From NCBI GenBank assembly GCA_035999765.1, contig CP108521.1:4154001-4218000 (forward strand): 64,000 bases of DNA, in the 5' to 3' direction. The DNA is from Streptomyces sp. NBC_01231 (lineage in GTDB: Bacteria; Actinomycetota; Actinomycetes; Streptomycetales; Streptomycetaceae). The position numbers and the translations under genes were made by a program. The stretch's first letter is position 1; the number at the start of each line of letters is the position of its first letter. This document shows, in pieces, positions 44,186-53,273 of this stretch. The notes below the pieces were generated by a model. It saw only the letters and a program-made list of their open reading frames with translations, was not told the DNA's origin and ran no database searches.

Positions 44186-46453
44186 GTGCCCCGCTTCAGC
44201 GTCATCGTGCCCGTCTTCCAGGTGCAGGGCTTCCTGCGCGAGTGCCTCGACTCGGTCCTGGAGCAGTCCTACCGGGACATCGAGGTCATCGCCGTCGACG
44301 ACTGTTCTCCGGACGGCTGCGGCGCGATCCTCGACGAGTACGCGGACCGGGACGGGCGCGTCCGGGTACTGCACCTGCCGGAGAACGTCGGCCTCGGCCG
44401 CGCGCGCAACGCCGGAATGCCGCACGCCACCGGCGACTTCCTGTTCTTCCTCGACAGCGACGACACCCTCACGCCGGGTGCGTTGCGCGCGATGGCCGAC
44501 CGGCTGGCCGAGACGTCCGACCCGGACGTGCTGGTCTTCGACTACGCGCGCACCTACTGGTGGGGCGGCACCCGAAGGAACGTCCTCGCGCACGTGCTCG
44601 CCGACGCCTGCGACGGCACCCCTTCCGCCGGCACCGCTTCCGACGGCACGCATTCCGACGGCACCTTCACCGCGTCCGAACGCCCGGAGATCCTCGACCT
44701 GCTGATGGTCGTGTGGAACAAGCTCTACCGCCGTGACTTCGTCGAGCGCGAGGGCTTCGTCTTCCCGCCCGGGTACTACGAGGACACGCCGTGGACCTTC
44801 CCGGTCCTGCTGAGCGCCTCACGGATCGCCACGCTGGACCGGATCTGCCTGAACTACCGGCAGCGCCGCCAGGGCAACATCCTGTCCACCACCAGCCGCA
44901 GGCACTTCGACATCCACGACCAGTACGAGCGGGTCTTCGCGTTCGTCGACTCCCGCCCCGCGCTGGGCAGTTGGCGTGGCCGTCTGCACGCCAAGATGGG
45001 CGAGCACTGCCTGGACATCCTCGCCAAGCCGGACCGGCTGCCGCCGTCCGCCAAGCGCGAGTTCTTCCGCCGTACCGCGGAGCTGTTCCGTAAGCACCGG
45101 CCGGCCGGCACGTCCGTCGTCCCCGAACTCCGAGTTCTGGAGGGCGGGTACGCGGGGTACGTGGCCAAGCGGCAGGCGGTGCGCGCGGGTCGGGAGCTCG
45201 CGCGGCGCACGCGGGCGGCGGACGCCCGGCTGGTGCGCTGCCGTTCCACGCTGGGCGCCCGCCGTACGCCGGACCCGGACCTCGTTCTCTACTCGGCCTT
45301 CTCGCACCAGGGGATGCTCGGCGACCCGGCGGCGATCTATCACAAGGCCCGGGAGATCGCCCCGCACCTGCGCGGGGTGTGGGTGGTGCGGGACGAGGAG
45401 ACGGCCAGGGCCGCGTTGCTGCCGCCGGACGTCGAGTACGTCCTGCTCGACTCCCCGCGCTGGCACCGGCTCGCCGCACGGGCCGCGTACCTCGTCAACA
45501 ACACCAACTGGCCCGGCAGTCCGCCCAAGCGCCCCGGCAGCGTGCACGTCCACACCCACCAGGGCACCCCGCTCAAGTACATGGGCGTCGACCTGCTGGA
45601 CAAGCCCGGTGCCCGGTACGGCCTCGACGTGCCGCAGATGCTGCGCCGCGCCGACCGCTGGGACTACAGCCTGGTCGCCAACCCGCACTCCGAGCTGGTG
45701 TGGGAGCGGGCGTACCCGTGTCACTTCACCTCGCTGCGCACGGGCAGCCCCCGCAACGACGCCCTCGTCCGCGCCGATCCGGCGCACGCCGCGGCCGTCC
45801 GCGCCCGGCTCGGCGTCCCATCCGGCCACCGGGTCGTGCTGTACGCGCCGACCCGCCGCGACTACCGGCGGGGCGGCCACGTGGACCGGATCGACCTGGC
45901 CCGGTTCGCCGAGGACCTCGGCGCCGGCCACACCCTCGTCGTCCGTCTGCACCCGGCACTGGCCGACGGCCCGGCCCGCGGTCTGGGCCTCGCCGAGCTG
46001 CACCGGCGCGGTGTGGTGGTCGACGCGACCGACGAACCCCACGTCGAGGACCTCATGCTCGCCGCCGACGTGCTGGTCACCGACTACTCGTCCCTGATGT
46101 TCGACTACGCCCTCCTGGACCGCCCGATCGTCGTCCACGCCGACGACTGGGGTGCGTACCGGGCGAGCCGGGGCGCCTACTTCGACATCACCGCCGAACC
46201 ACCGGGCCATGTCTCGCGCTCCTACCTCGAACTGGCGTGGCTGTTCGCCTCCGGGACCTGGCGGGACGAGGAGTCGGCGCGGCTGCGGTCCGGCTTCCGG
46301 GAGCGGTTCTGCGGGTACGACGACGGACACGCCGCCGAGCGGGTCGTACGGACGGTGCTGCTCGGCGAGAGCGGGTGGGTGCCGGGGCCCTCGACGACCG
46401 GCGGGCCTCCTGCCGCCCGCTCCGCCTACCGTGACGTGCTGACCTCCTCGTGA
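44186..46453 (+). CDS. GT2 glycosyltransferase fused to CDP-glycerol glycerophosphotransferase (paralogue 3)
   Basis: 755 aa. GT-A domain (MPRFSVIVPVFQVQGFL, DDCSPDGCG, LGRARNAGM, FFLDSDDTLTP) and TagB/TagF-like domain (LYAPTRRDYR, VVRLHPALADG, VLVTDYSSLMFDYALLDRPIV, ERFCGYDDGHAAER). The usual HGT motif is HTHQGTPLK: Gln459 replaces the His, with His one residue before. A short repeat of DGT/SDGT (about 148-165) is inserted in the GT2 part. GTG start at 44186, 7 bp after paralogue 2. Closest in sequence to paralogue 1. Confidence 0.92.
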   Translation: MPRFSVIVPVFQVQGFLRECLDSVLEQSYRDIEVIAVDDCSPDGCGAILDEYADRDGRVRVLHLPENVGLGRARNAGMPHATGDFLFFLDSDDTLTPGALRAMADRLAETSDPDVLVFDYARTYWWGGTRRNVLAHVLADACDGTPSAGTASDGTHSDGTFTASERPEILDLLMVVWNKLYRRDFVEREGFVFPPGYYEDTPWTFPVLLSASRIATLDRICLNYRQRRQGNILSTTSRRHFDIHDQYERVFAFVDSRPALGSWRGRLHAKMGEHCLDILAKPDRLPPSAKREFFRRTAELFRKHRPAGTSVVPELRVLEGGYAGYVAKRQAVRAGRELARRTRAADARLVRCRSTLGARRTPDPDLVLYSAFSHQGMLGDPAAIYHKAREIAPHLRGVWVVRDEETARAALLPPDVEYVLLDSPRWHRLAARAAYLVNNTNWPGSPPKRPGSVHVHTHQGTPLKYMGVDLLDKPGARYGLDVPQMLRRADRWDYSLVANPHSELVWERAYPCHFTSLRTGSPRNDALVRADPAHAAAVRARLGVPSGHRVVLYAPTRRDYRRGGHVDRIDLARFAEDLGAGHTLVVRLHPALADGPARGLGLAELHRRGVVVDATDEPHVEDLMLAADVLVTDYSSLMFDYALLDRPIVVHADDWGAYRASRGAYFDITAEPPGHVSRSYLELAWLFASGTWRDEESARLRSGFRERFCGYDDGHAAERVVRTVLLGESGWVPGPSTTGGPPAARSAYRDVLTSS

Positions 46454-47727
46454 GGCCACGCGCCTGGGTGCTGGTCCTGGCCGCCGTGTTCGCCGTGCTC
46501 CAGCTCGCTAACGTCACCGGCCGGGACACTCCCGACAGCAAGAACTACCTGTCGTACGCGCTGAGTCTGCGCGGTGACGGCAAGTGGGAGGCGGCGGCCG
46601 CCACCATCGACTACGCGTGTGCGGGCAGGGCGGCGATCGCGCGCCGCAACCAGAAGGTCGACGTGGCCCGTTTCCACGCCCCGAGCCCCGCCTCGCAGGT
46701 CATGGCCGAGTGCCGGGCCGCGGAATGGCGGGGTGTGGGCGCGCGGCTGCGGGCGGGACGGACGGGCGGGCACACCGTGCCGTTCATGCCCGAGCGCTTC
46801 ATGCGGATCTTCGAGTCGCGGCCCGGCTATCCGGTGTTCCTGGTGCCGTTCCTCACCCTGTTCGGTGTGACGTGGGGCGTGTGGGCCGCGGGTGTCGTCG
46901 TGACGGTCACGGGCGGGGTGCTGGCCTTCCTGATCCTGCGCACCCTGCCGGTGCCGATGCCGCTGGCGCTGACCGGCCAGGCGCTGTTCTACGTCCTGCC
47001 GTGCGGGACGACCGCCATGCGGCCCATGACGGAGGGGCTGCTGCTGACCCTGACCCTGGCGGCGCTGTGGGGGTGCGCGCTGGTCCTGCACGGGCGGCGG
47101 GAGCGGGCCGGCCTGTGGTGGGTGGGCGGCTCGCTGCTGGCCCTGTTCACGGTGAAGCACTCCCAGTCGCTGTTCCTCGGGCTGTGCCTGGCCGGGGCGG
47201 GCGCGGTGATCGCCGTACGACGGTGGCGGTGTGGGCGGGCACCGGGACGCGGGGTCGTCGCGATCGCGGTGGTGGGCTGTTGCGGGACGGCCGGGACGCT
47301 GCTGCTGGCGAAGGTGCTGCACTACCCGTCCGAGGCGGAGAGTCTCCAGGACCTGCTCACCGCGCACTTCGTCCGGGCCGACCGGACCCGGCCGTGGCCG
47401 GAGTTCCTGCACCTCCAGGTCAACTTCTGGGTGGAGTGGCTGCGCCGGCAGCTGTGGCAGCCGCTGTTCCTTGCGGCGCTGGCGGCGGGCGCGTGGGGGG
47501 CGCTGCGCAGGCGGCGGGCGTTCGGCGGGTTCCTGTTGGCGGCCGCGTTCACCGGCGTTCTCACCCAGGCCGGGCATCCCGACATCACCATCTGGGGCGA
47601 CCGGCTGATCGTGCTGGTGTGGCTGCTGCCCGTGGTGGGGGTGCCGTTGCTGCTGGAGTGGATCGGCCGGAGGCCCGTTGCGATGCCCGCCCAGAAGCGT
47701 GGCGAACGGGCTCACTCGATGCGGTGA
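46450..47727 (+). CDS. Polytopic membrane protein, probable GT-C-like enzyme, function unknown
   Basis: 425 aa with about eight to nine membrane helices. The first helix (VLVLAAVFAVLQLA) is followed by a long outside loop containing GRDTPDSKNYLSYALSLRG, where an acidic pair after the first helix is reminiscent of GT-C glycosyltransferases; later NHS-like HSQSLFLGL and GDRLIVLVWLLP segments. The GTG start at 46450 overlaps paralogue 3's stop (GTGA), so it is coupled to teichoic-acid genes. A role in glycosylating or assembling the polymer is inferred. Confidence 0.75.
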   Translation: MRPRAWVLVLAAVFAVLQLANVTGRDTPDSKNYLSYALSLRGDGKWEAAAATIDYACAGRAAIARRNQKVDVARFHAPSPASQVMAECRAAEWRGVGARLRAGRTGGHTVPFMPERFMRIFESRPGYPVFLVPFLTLFGVTWGVWAAGVVVTVTGGVLAFLILRTLPVPMPLALTGQALFYVLPCGTTAMRPMTEGLLLTLTLAALWGCALVLHGRRERAGLWWVGGSLLALFTVKHSQSLFLGLCLAGAGAVIAVRRWRCGRAPGRGVVAIAVVGCCGTAGTLLLAKVLHYPSEAESLQDLLTAHFVRADRTRPWPEFLHLQVNFWVEWLRRQLWQPLFLAALAAGAWGALRRRRAFGGFLLAAAFTGVLTQAGHPDITIWGDRLIVLVWLLPVVGVPLLLEWIGRRPVAMPAQKRGERAHSMR

Positions 47728-47800
47728 CGTCCCGCTAAGCCACTGACGCCGGCGGGAACATACGGGCAATGCCCCAGCCCCCGCGCGTTCCCTCCGTCCG

Positions 47801-49396
47801 ATGACCGCCGGCGTCCTGGTCCGGCGGACCGTGCGCGGCGCGACCGCGCTGCGCGGCGGCCGGATCCGGCGTCCGACGCCGTACCAGGTCTTCGGTTTCC
47901 TGTTCTGGCTGGTGATGTCGCTGGCGTACTGGCGGGTGCCGCTGTGCTGCGACGCCGGCCAGCACGCGGCGGTCGTCGAACGCCTGAAGAGCCATCTGCT
48001 CCAGCCACGCCATCCGATGGCGGACCTGCCGGGCGCGGGCAGCCCCTACTACTCGCCGTACGCGGTGGCGCAGGGCGCGTTCGCGCGGCTGACGGGGCTG
48101 GGTGGCTGGGAGGTGGTGAAGCTCGCCGGGCCGCTGAACCTGCTCGTCCTGCTGACCGGCATCGGCCGCTTCGTGCGGGTACTGACACCCCGGCAGTGGG
48201 CGCCGGTGCTGGCGCTGGCCGCGATGACGCTGCTGTGGGGGACCGAACGGGCCTGGTGGAGCGGGTACCTCGGGCTGATGTCGATGACGGGGAACCTGGG
48301 GTATCCGTCGACGTTCGCCATCGGCTTGGCGTTCTGGGCCTGGGGGCTGACGGGCTCGCGGGCGCGGGGCGGGGCGCTGATGCCGGGGGACGGTCCGCCG
48401 CGGGGTGCGGGGCGGACGGTGCGGTACGTCGGGCCGAGCGGGCTGCCGGGGGCCGGCGGGTACGTGGGGCTCGGCGCGCTGTACGGGCTGATCCTGCTGA
48501 GCCATCCGATCACGGCGGTGGCGGCGGTGCTCGGGGCGGTCGCGTTCGTGGCCGGGTGGCAGCGGAGCTGGTCCGCGGCCCTCGCCGGGCGCTGGGCCCT
48601 GGCAGGCGGCACGGCTGTGCTGGTCGCCGTCTGCTGGCCGTACTTCGACGTGTTCGCGCTGGCCGGGGACGGCCGGGTCGACGCCCTGCACCGGACGCTG
48701 TACCTGGGCCTCGGCGGCCACTTCTGGCTGGCGCTGCTGGGGGTGCCGGCGCTGTGGCTGCGGGCGCGGCGGGGCTCTTGGCGGGATCCGCTGGTGCTGC
48801 TGTTCGCGCTCGACTGCCTGGTCGTGGCGTACGGCTGGGTCAGCGGGCACTACACGTATGGCCGGATCATCGGGCTGACCCTGGTGCCGCCGCAGTTCGC
48901 GCTCGCGGTGGAGCTGGCGGCGCCCCGGCCGTGGGGGGTGTGGCGGCGGGTGCTGGGCGGCGCCGCGGCGGCGGGGGCGTGCGTGGGCTTCCTCGCCGTG
49001 CAGGCGGGGGCGGTCGTGCCGCGCACGCTGGACCCGGTCGGCTTCGCGCAGCCGCCGCGCTGGCCGACGTACGAGTGGGCCGCGCGGCACATCGGGCCCG
49101 GCGAGGTCGTGATCACCGACGGCTACTACGCCGTACACGCGATCGCGGGCTACGGCCCGAACCTCGCCGCGCCCGCCTGGCCGGACGCGGCCCTGGACGA
49201 ACACGAGCGGCTGCGCCGCCTCGCGGACGTCCGCGCCTACCTCGCCCCGACCTCGACCCGCGCCGAACGCGCCGCCGTCGCCCACCGCTATCACGTGCGC
49301 TGGCTGCTGCTGACGCGCTGGCACCCGGTACCCGAGGAGGCCGTGGTGGTGGCGTGGAGCGGGCGGACGGGGGAGGTGCTGGCGCGGGTCGGGTGA
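47801..49396 (+). CDS. Polytopic membrane protein, probable GT-C-like enzyme, function unknown
   Basis: 531 aa with about ten membrane helices. The first outside loop after FGFLFWLVMSLAYW contains CCDAGQHAAVVERL and later YYSPYAVAQ, a layout like lipid-linked-sugar glycosyltransferases. A soluble C-terminal part (WPTYEWAARHIGPGEVVITDGYYAVH) follows the last helix. ATG at 47801, 73 bp after the previous membrane-protein gene and on the same strand, so probably the last gene of the surface-polymer group. I do not recognise a named family. Confidence 0.75.
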   Translation: MTAGVLVRRTVRGATALRGGRIRRPTPYQVFGFLFWLVMSLAYWRVPLCCDAGQHAAVVERLKSHLLQPRHPMADLPGAGSPYYSPYAVAQGAFARLTGLGGWEVVKLAGPLNLLVLLTGIGRFVRVLTPRQWAPVLALAAMTLLWGTERAWWSGYLGLMSMTGNLGYPSTFAIGLAFWAWGLTGSRARGGALMPGDGPPRGAGRTVRYVGPSGLPGAGGYVGLGALYGLILLSHPITAVAAVLGAVAFVAGWQRSWSAALAGRWALAGGTAVLVAVCWPYFDVFALAGDGRVDALHRTLYLGLGGHFWLALLGVPALWLRARRGSWRDPLVLLFALDCLVVAYGWVSGHYTYGRIIGLTLVPPQFALAVELAAPRPWGVWRRVLGGAAAAGACVGFLAVQAGAVVPRTLDPVGFAQPPRWPTYEWAARHIGPGEVVITDGYYAVHAIAGYGPNLAAPAWPDAALDEHERLRRLADVRAYLAPTSTRAERAAVAHRYHVRWLLLTRWHPVPEEAVVVAWSGRTGEVLARVG

Positions 49397-49431
49397 GGCT
49401 CTCCGGGGTTACGGAGCCGGGGTTGCCAGAG

Positions 49432-49845
49432 TCACTCGATGACGAGATCGACTTCGATGTTGCCGCGGGTGGCGTTGGAGTAGGGGCAGACCTGGTGGGC
49501 CTGCTCGACCAGCTTGCGGCCGGCCGCCTCGTCCACGGAGTCGGGCAGCTCGACGCGGAGGGTGACCTTGAGGCCGAAGCCCTCGCCCTGCTTGCCTATG
49601 CCCACCTCGGCGGTCACGGCGGCGTCGCTCACGTCGACCTTGGCCTGCCGGCCGACCAGGCCGAGGGCGCTGCCGAAGCAGGCGGCGTAACCGGCGGCGA
49701 ACAGCTGCTCCGGGTTGGTGCCCTGCCCGTTGCCGCCCATCTCCGGCGGCATGGCCAGCGCGAGGTCGATCTTGCCGTCGGAGGAAACCGCACGGCCCTC
49801 ACGGCCGTGAGTGGCGGTGGCGACTGCGGTGTAGAGCGCGTCCAT
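49432..49845 (-). CDS. ohr: Organic hydroperoxide resistance protein, Ohr family
   Basis: 137 aa OsmC/Ohr fold. The two catalytic cysteines are Cys56 (GYAACFGSAL) and Cys120 (QVCPYSNATRGN), with NPEQLFAAGYAACF typical of Ohr. It reduces fatty-acid and organic hydroperoxides in the cytoplasm using a lipoyl-thiol reductant. It is divergent from the OhrR-type regulator, whose operators lie between them. Confidence 0.95.
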   Translation of the reverse strand: MDALYTAVATATHGREGRAVSSDGKIDLALAMPPEMGGNGQGTNPEQLFAAGYAACFGSALGLVGRQAKVDVSDAAVTAEVGIGKQGEGFGLKVTLRVELPDSVDEAAGRKLVEQAHQVCPYSNATRGNIEVDLVIE

Positions 49846-49913
49846 GGATAACCATCCCTCTCAAGTCATGGTGCGGTGGCCCGTCAGGCCGCCTCACGAC
49901 GACAAGTAGAGCA

Positions 49914-49935
49914 CACAATTAAGTTGTGCACAACT
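49914..49935. promoter_or_regulatory. Probable OhrR operator(s)
   Basis: In the ohr/ohrR intergenic gap lie AGTTGTGCACAACT (49922-49935, perfect palindrome) and the overlapping imperfect repeat CACAATTAAGTTGTG (49914-49928). Short AT-rich CACAA/TTGTG arms are what OhrR-type MarR proteins bind. Both promoters would be covered. Confidence 0.65.
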
Positions 49936-49964
49936 AAGTGGCTCGCAAGAGCTACCCTGGAGAC

Positions 49965-50594
49965 ATGACAGGCATGACCCCGACCCCGACCCCGCCCGCC
50001 GCCGCAGCCTCCACCGCAGCCGCCGCGGAGAACTGGCTGCGCCTGGACTCCCAGATCTGCTTCTCCCTGCACGCCGCCTCACGCGCCTTCAACGGCGTCT
50101 ACCGCGTACTCCTCAAGGACCTCGGGCTCACCTACCCGCAGTACCTGGTGATGCTGGTGCTGTGGGAACAGGGCGAGCTGCCGGTCAAGAAGCTCGGCGA
50201 GCACCTGCGCCTCGACTCCGGCACACTGTCCCCGCTGCTCAAGCGGCTGGAGACGGCCGGACTCGTACGACGGGAGCGCAGCGCCCGTGACGAACGGTCG
50301 GTGGAGGTACGGCTGACCGAGGAGGGCGCGGCGCTGCGCGACCGCGCGGTCCGCGTCCCACCCCGGATCGCCGCCGCGACCGGCTTCGACCTCGACGAGA
50401 TCCGCGCACTGCGCGACCGCCTCGACCAGCTCACCTCGACGCTGGACGCGGCGGCGTTGGGGGAGGCCCCGGAGTGTGAGCAGGAAGTCGTCGCACCGGC
50501 CGCCTCGGACGCCGCCGCCTGCTTGACTGAGGACGGAACAGGAGCCCATCCGCTCCACACAGAAGCCAACGGACAAGGGGACGGCCGCAGATGA
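49965..50594 (+). CDS. ohrR: Organic-peroxide-sensing MarR-family repressor, OhrR type
   Basis: 209 aa. The winged helix contains [39 protein letters not shown] and the wing [17 protein letters not shown]. The peroxide-sensing cysteine is Cys32 in DSQICFSLH. The ATG at 49965 has GGAG seven bases upstream. Oxidation of Cys32 should release it from the operators and induce ohr. It has a C-terminal extension of about 45 residues beyond the usual domain ([10 protein letters not shown]...) with two further cysteines. Its stop overlaps galE (ATGA). Confidence 0.93.
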   Translation: MTGMTPTPTPPAAAASTAAAAENWLRLDSQICFSLHAASRAFNGVYRVLLKDLGLTYPQYLVMLVLWEQGELPVKKLGEHLRLDSGTLSPLLKRLETAGLVRRERSARDERSVEVRLTEEGAALRDRAVRVPPRIAAATGFDLDEIRALRDRLDQLTSTLDAAALGEAPECEQEVVAPAASDAAACLTEDGTGAHPLHTEANGQGDGRR

Positions 50595-51583
50595 CCTGGC
50601 TGATCACCGGCGGCGCCGGCTACATCGGGGCGCATGTCGTACGCGCGATGACCGACGCGGGCGAACAGACGGTGGTGTACGACGACCTGTCCACCGGCAT
50701 CGCCGACCGCGTCCCCGAGGACGTACCGCTGGTGACCGGATCGACCCTGGACGCCGAGCGGGTGGCGCGCACCCTCGCCGACCACGAGGTCACCGGTGTC
50801 GTCCATCTGGCGGCGAAGAAGCAGGTGGGCGAGTCGGTGGACCTGCCCCTGCACTACTACCGGGAGAACGTCGAGGGCCTGCGGGTCCTGCTGGAGGCGG
50901 TGACCGCGGCGGACGTGCCGTCCTTCGTGTTCTCGTCCTCCGCCGCGGTGTACGGCATGCCGGACGTGACCCTGGTGACGGAGGAGACCCCCTGCGTCCC
51001 GATGTCTCCGTACGGCGAGACGAAGCTGGCCGGCGAGTGGCTGGTCAGGGCGACCGGGCGGGCCACGGGTCTGGCCACGGCGTCCCTGCGCTACTTCAAC
51101 GTGGCGGGCGCGGCGAGCCCCGAGCTCGCCGACGTGGGCGTCTTCAACCTCATCCCGATGGTCTTCGAGAAGCTGACCGAGCACGCGCCCCCGCGGATCT
51201 TCGGCGACGACTACGACACGGCGGACGGGACGTGCGTCCGCGACTACATCCACGTGGTCGACCTGGCCGAGGCCCATGTCGCCGCCGCCCGCGCCCTCCG
51301 GTCGTCCCCCGGCCGCGACCTCACCCTCAACATCGGCCGCGGTGAGGGCGTCTCGGTGCGCGAGATGATCGACCGCGTCAACGCCCTCACCGGGTACGAC
51401 CGCCCCCCGACCGTTGCCCCGCGCCGCCCGGGCGACCCGGCCAGCGTCGTCGCCTCCGCCGACCGGGCCGCCACCGAACTCGGCTGGACGGCCAAGCACG
51501 ACATCCAGGACATGATCACGTCGGCCTGGAACGGCTGGCTGCGCCTCCACCCGGAAGCGGCCCGCGGCTCAGTGCTGTCGTAG
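50591..51583 (+). CDS. galE: UDP-glucose 4-epimerase
   Basis: 330 aa short-chain-dehydrogenase fold. NAD-binding [10 protein letters not shown] at the N terminus, [22 protein letters not shown], the catalytic YxxxK in SPYGETK (Tyr141, Lys145), and [21 protein letters not shown]. It interconverts UDP-glucose and UDP-galactose (or the N-acetyl forms). The ATG at 50591 overlaps the regulator's stop. Surrounding genes suggest it supplies UDP-galactose for surface polymers. Confidence 0.93.
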   Translation: MTWLITGGAGYIGAHVVRAMTDAGEQTVVYDDLSTGIADRVPEDVPLVTGSTLDAERVARTLADHEVTGVVHLAAKKQVGESVDLPLHYYRENVEGLRVLLEAVTAADVPSFVFSSSAAVYGMPDVTLVTEETPCVPMSPYGETKLAGEWLVRATGRATGLATASLRYFNVAGAASPELADVGVFNLIPMVFEKLTEHAPPRIFGDDYDTADGTCVRDYIHVVDLAEAHVAAARALRSSPGRDLTLNIGRGEGVSVREMIDRVNALTGYDRPPTVAPRRPGDPASVVASADRAATELGWTAKHDIQDMITSAWNGWLRLHPEAARGSVLS

Positions 51584-51660
51584 GGCGCCCACGATCGCCG
51601 TCCACTCCCTGCCGGGCGTCATGCGGGCGACGGTGAACCACGACCTGGCCCGGCGCACGC

Positions 51661-52326
51661 CTACGCCTTCCCGCCCGCGCTGTTCAGGTACGCCAGGACG
51701 GCCAGTACGCGGCGGTGTCCGCTGTCGCTCGGTGGCAGGCCCAGCTTCAGGAAGACGTTGCCGATGTGCTTGTGGACCGCGCGCTCGGTGACCACCAGCA
51801 TCCCCGCGATGGTGGCGTTGCCGTGCCCCTCCGCCATCAGCTTCAGCACCTCCCGCTCCCTCGGCGTCAGCGAGTCCAGCGGCGAGTCCCGGCGGCGCGT
51901 GAGCAGTTCGGTCACCACCTCGGGGTCAAGGGCCGTACCGCCGGCCGCGACCCGCTCCAGCGCGTCCAGGAACTCGTCGACCCGGCCCACCCGGTCCTTG
52001 AGCAGGTAGCCGAGGCCACCCGCTCCCCCGGCCAGCAACTCGGCGGCGTACGACTCCTCGACGTACTGCGAGAGCACCAGCACCGGAAGACTCGGCAGTT
52101 CCCGGCGCGCCGCGAGGGCGGCGCGCAGTCCCTCGTCGCGGAAGTCGGGCGGCATGCGCACGTCCAGGACGGCCACGTCCGGGCGGTGCTCCAACAGCGC
52201 GGGCAGGATCTCGGGGCCGGTGCCGACCACGGCCACCGGGTCGTGTCCGGCCGAGGTCAGCAGGAGGACGAGCCCTTCGCGCAACAGGGCGTTGTCCTCG
52301 GCGATCACCACTCTCATGGCACCCAT
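51661..52326 (-). CDS. NarL/LuxR-family response regulator (orphan)
   Basis: 221 aa. Receiver domain with acidic pocket in VVIAEDN, phosphoacceptor Asp55 in VAVLDVRMPP and a conserved Lys in YLLKDRVG. A LuxR-type helix-turn-helix follows (LTPREREVLKLMAEGHGNATIAG, AVHKHIGNVFLKL). An ATG at 52317 is an alternative start. No histidine kinase is adjacent: the gene behind it is galE in the opposite direction and the gene before it is a TetR regulator. The controlling kinase and targets are unknown. Confidence 0.92.
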   Translation of the reverse strand: MGAMRVVIAEDNALLREGLVLLLTSAGHDPVAVVGTGPEILPALLEHRPDVAVLDVRMPPDFRDEGLRAALAARRELPSLPVLVLSQYVEESYAAELLAGGAGGLGYLLKDRVGRVDEFLDALERVAAGGTALDPEVVTELLTRRRDSPLDSLTPREREVLKLMAEGHGNATIAGMLVVTERAVHKHIGNVFLKLGLPPSDSGHRRVLAVLAYLNSAGGKA

Positions 52327-52406
52327 GGTCCTACGGGGCCCTCGGGCACGCTCCGGCGCGGTCGGCCCAGACGCTCACAGCGTCTCGAGCCCCACCGCGC
52401 AGGCGT

Positions 52407-53033
52407 TCACAGCGCCTTGAGCGCCTCCGCGGTGGCCCGTGCCAGGGACGCCAGGTACCCCTTCGGGAGCTTGGGGCTGCGGATCACCACCGAGCGCCAG
52501 TACAGGGGTCCCGAGATCAGGTCCAGCGCCAGGTCCGCGTCGAAGCCGTTCCGGATCTCGCCACGTCCCTCCGCCGCCACCACGATCTTGCTGGCGACGC
52601 CCTCCTGCCCCTCCCGCAGGGCCTTCTGCAGGGCCTCGGCGATCTCGGGGTTGCGGGCCGCCTCGGCCTGGAGATCGGGGATGACCTGCGAGGCCACGGG
52701 GTGCCGCAGGGCCCGGGAGGTCACCTCGTACAGCAGCCGCAGGTCGCCCTCCAGCGACCCGGTGTCCGGTACGGGCAGGCCCTGCACGGCGAGCGCGGAG
52801 ACCAGGTCGAGGACGAGGTGCAGCTTGGAGCGCCAGCGGCGGTACACCGCGGTCTTGCCGACGCCCGCGCGGCGCGCGATCCCCTCAATGGACATCCGCG
52901 CGTAGCCGACGGCCGCGAGCTCCTCGAAGACGGCTCCCCGGATGGCCTCCGTCACATCCTCGCGCAGCACGGCGGCCCCTGCGGGGGCCCGGCGACGCGG
53001 ACGGGTCTGCGGCTCCTCGGCGTTGGTCGTCAT
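52407..53033 (-). CDS. TetR-family transcriptional regulator
   Basis: 208 aa. The N-terminal helix-turn-helix reads AAVGYARMSIEGIARRAGVGKTAVYRRW and is followed by a helical ligand-binding domain with the C-terminal DLISGPLYWRSV block typical of the AcrR/TetR_C class. The start is MTTNAEEP at 53033; an in-frame ATG at 53045 is possible. The gene is divergent from the TagGH-type exporter, and the duplicated sites between them (53051-53127) are likely its operators, so it probably represses the exporter and itself. Confidence 0.9.
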   Translation of the reverse strand: MTTNAEEPQTRPRRRAPAGAAVLREDVTEAIRGAVFEELAAVGYARMSIEGIARRAGVGKTAVYRRWRSKLHLVLDLVSALAVQGLPVPDTGSLEGDLRLLYEVTSRALRHPVASQVIPDLQAEAARNPEIAEALQKALREGQEGVASKIVVAAEGRGEIRNGFDADLALDLISGPLYWRSVVIRSPKLPKGYLASLARATAEALKAL

Positions 53034-53050
53034 ACGGGCCAGCATAGGGC

Positions 53051-53127
53051 GTTACGACGAAACGGTTGCGTTCCGACGTCACATCGGCCTACGCTCACGT
53101 TGCGACGATACGGTCCCGTTCCGACGT
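53051..53127. promoter_or_regulatory. Duplicated 29-bp site, probable TetR operators
   Basis: Two direct copies (53051-53079 and 53099-53127, 48 bp apart) differ at about four of 29 bases: GTTACGACGAAACGGTTGCG... and GTTGCGACGATACGGTCCCG..., both ending CGTTCCGACGT. Within each, CGAAACG or CGATACG faces CGTTCCG as an imperfect inverted repeat, the form expected for TetR dimers. They sit between the divergent TetR gene and exporter genes. Confidence 0.72.
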
Positions 53128-53273
53128 AAGAAAACGTGAAGAGAACCGTAAGGAAACGCCGGGCAACGGATACGTCGGCCGCGCCACCTGTCACGCGGCA
53201 CAACTTCATACGCACCACACCCCCCGCACCACAGCCCCACGCACCACCCACCCCCCGAACGAAAGCAGCGGAT

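Noticed and set aside
51569..51660. A minus-strand tail reading SWFTVARMTPGREWTAIV...LRQH then TGA, between galE and the response regulator.
   Set aside because: Only about 29 codons, no start or ribosome-binding site and no recognisable family; it could be a remnant but may be chance.
53136..53273. N-terminal extension of the TagG-like permease from an ATG at 53136.
   Set aside because: The 46 extra residues are Pro/Thr/Arg-rich, unlike the family, and the ATG lies only 9 bp after the second probable TetR operator copy.
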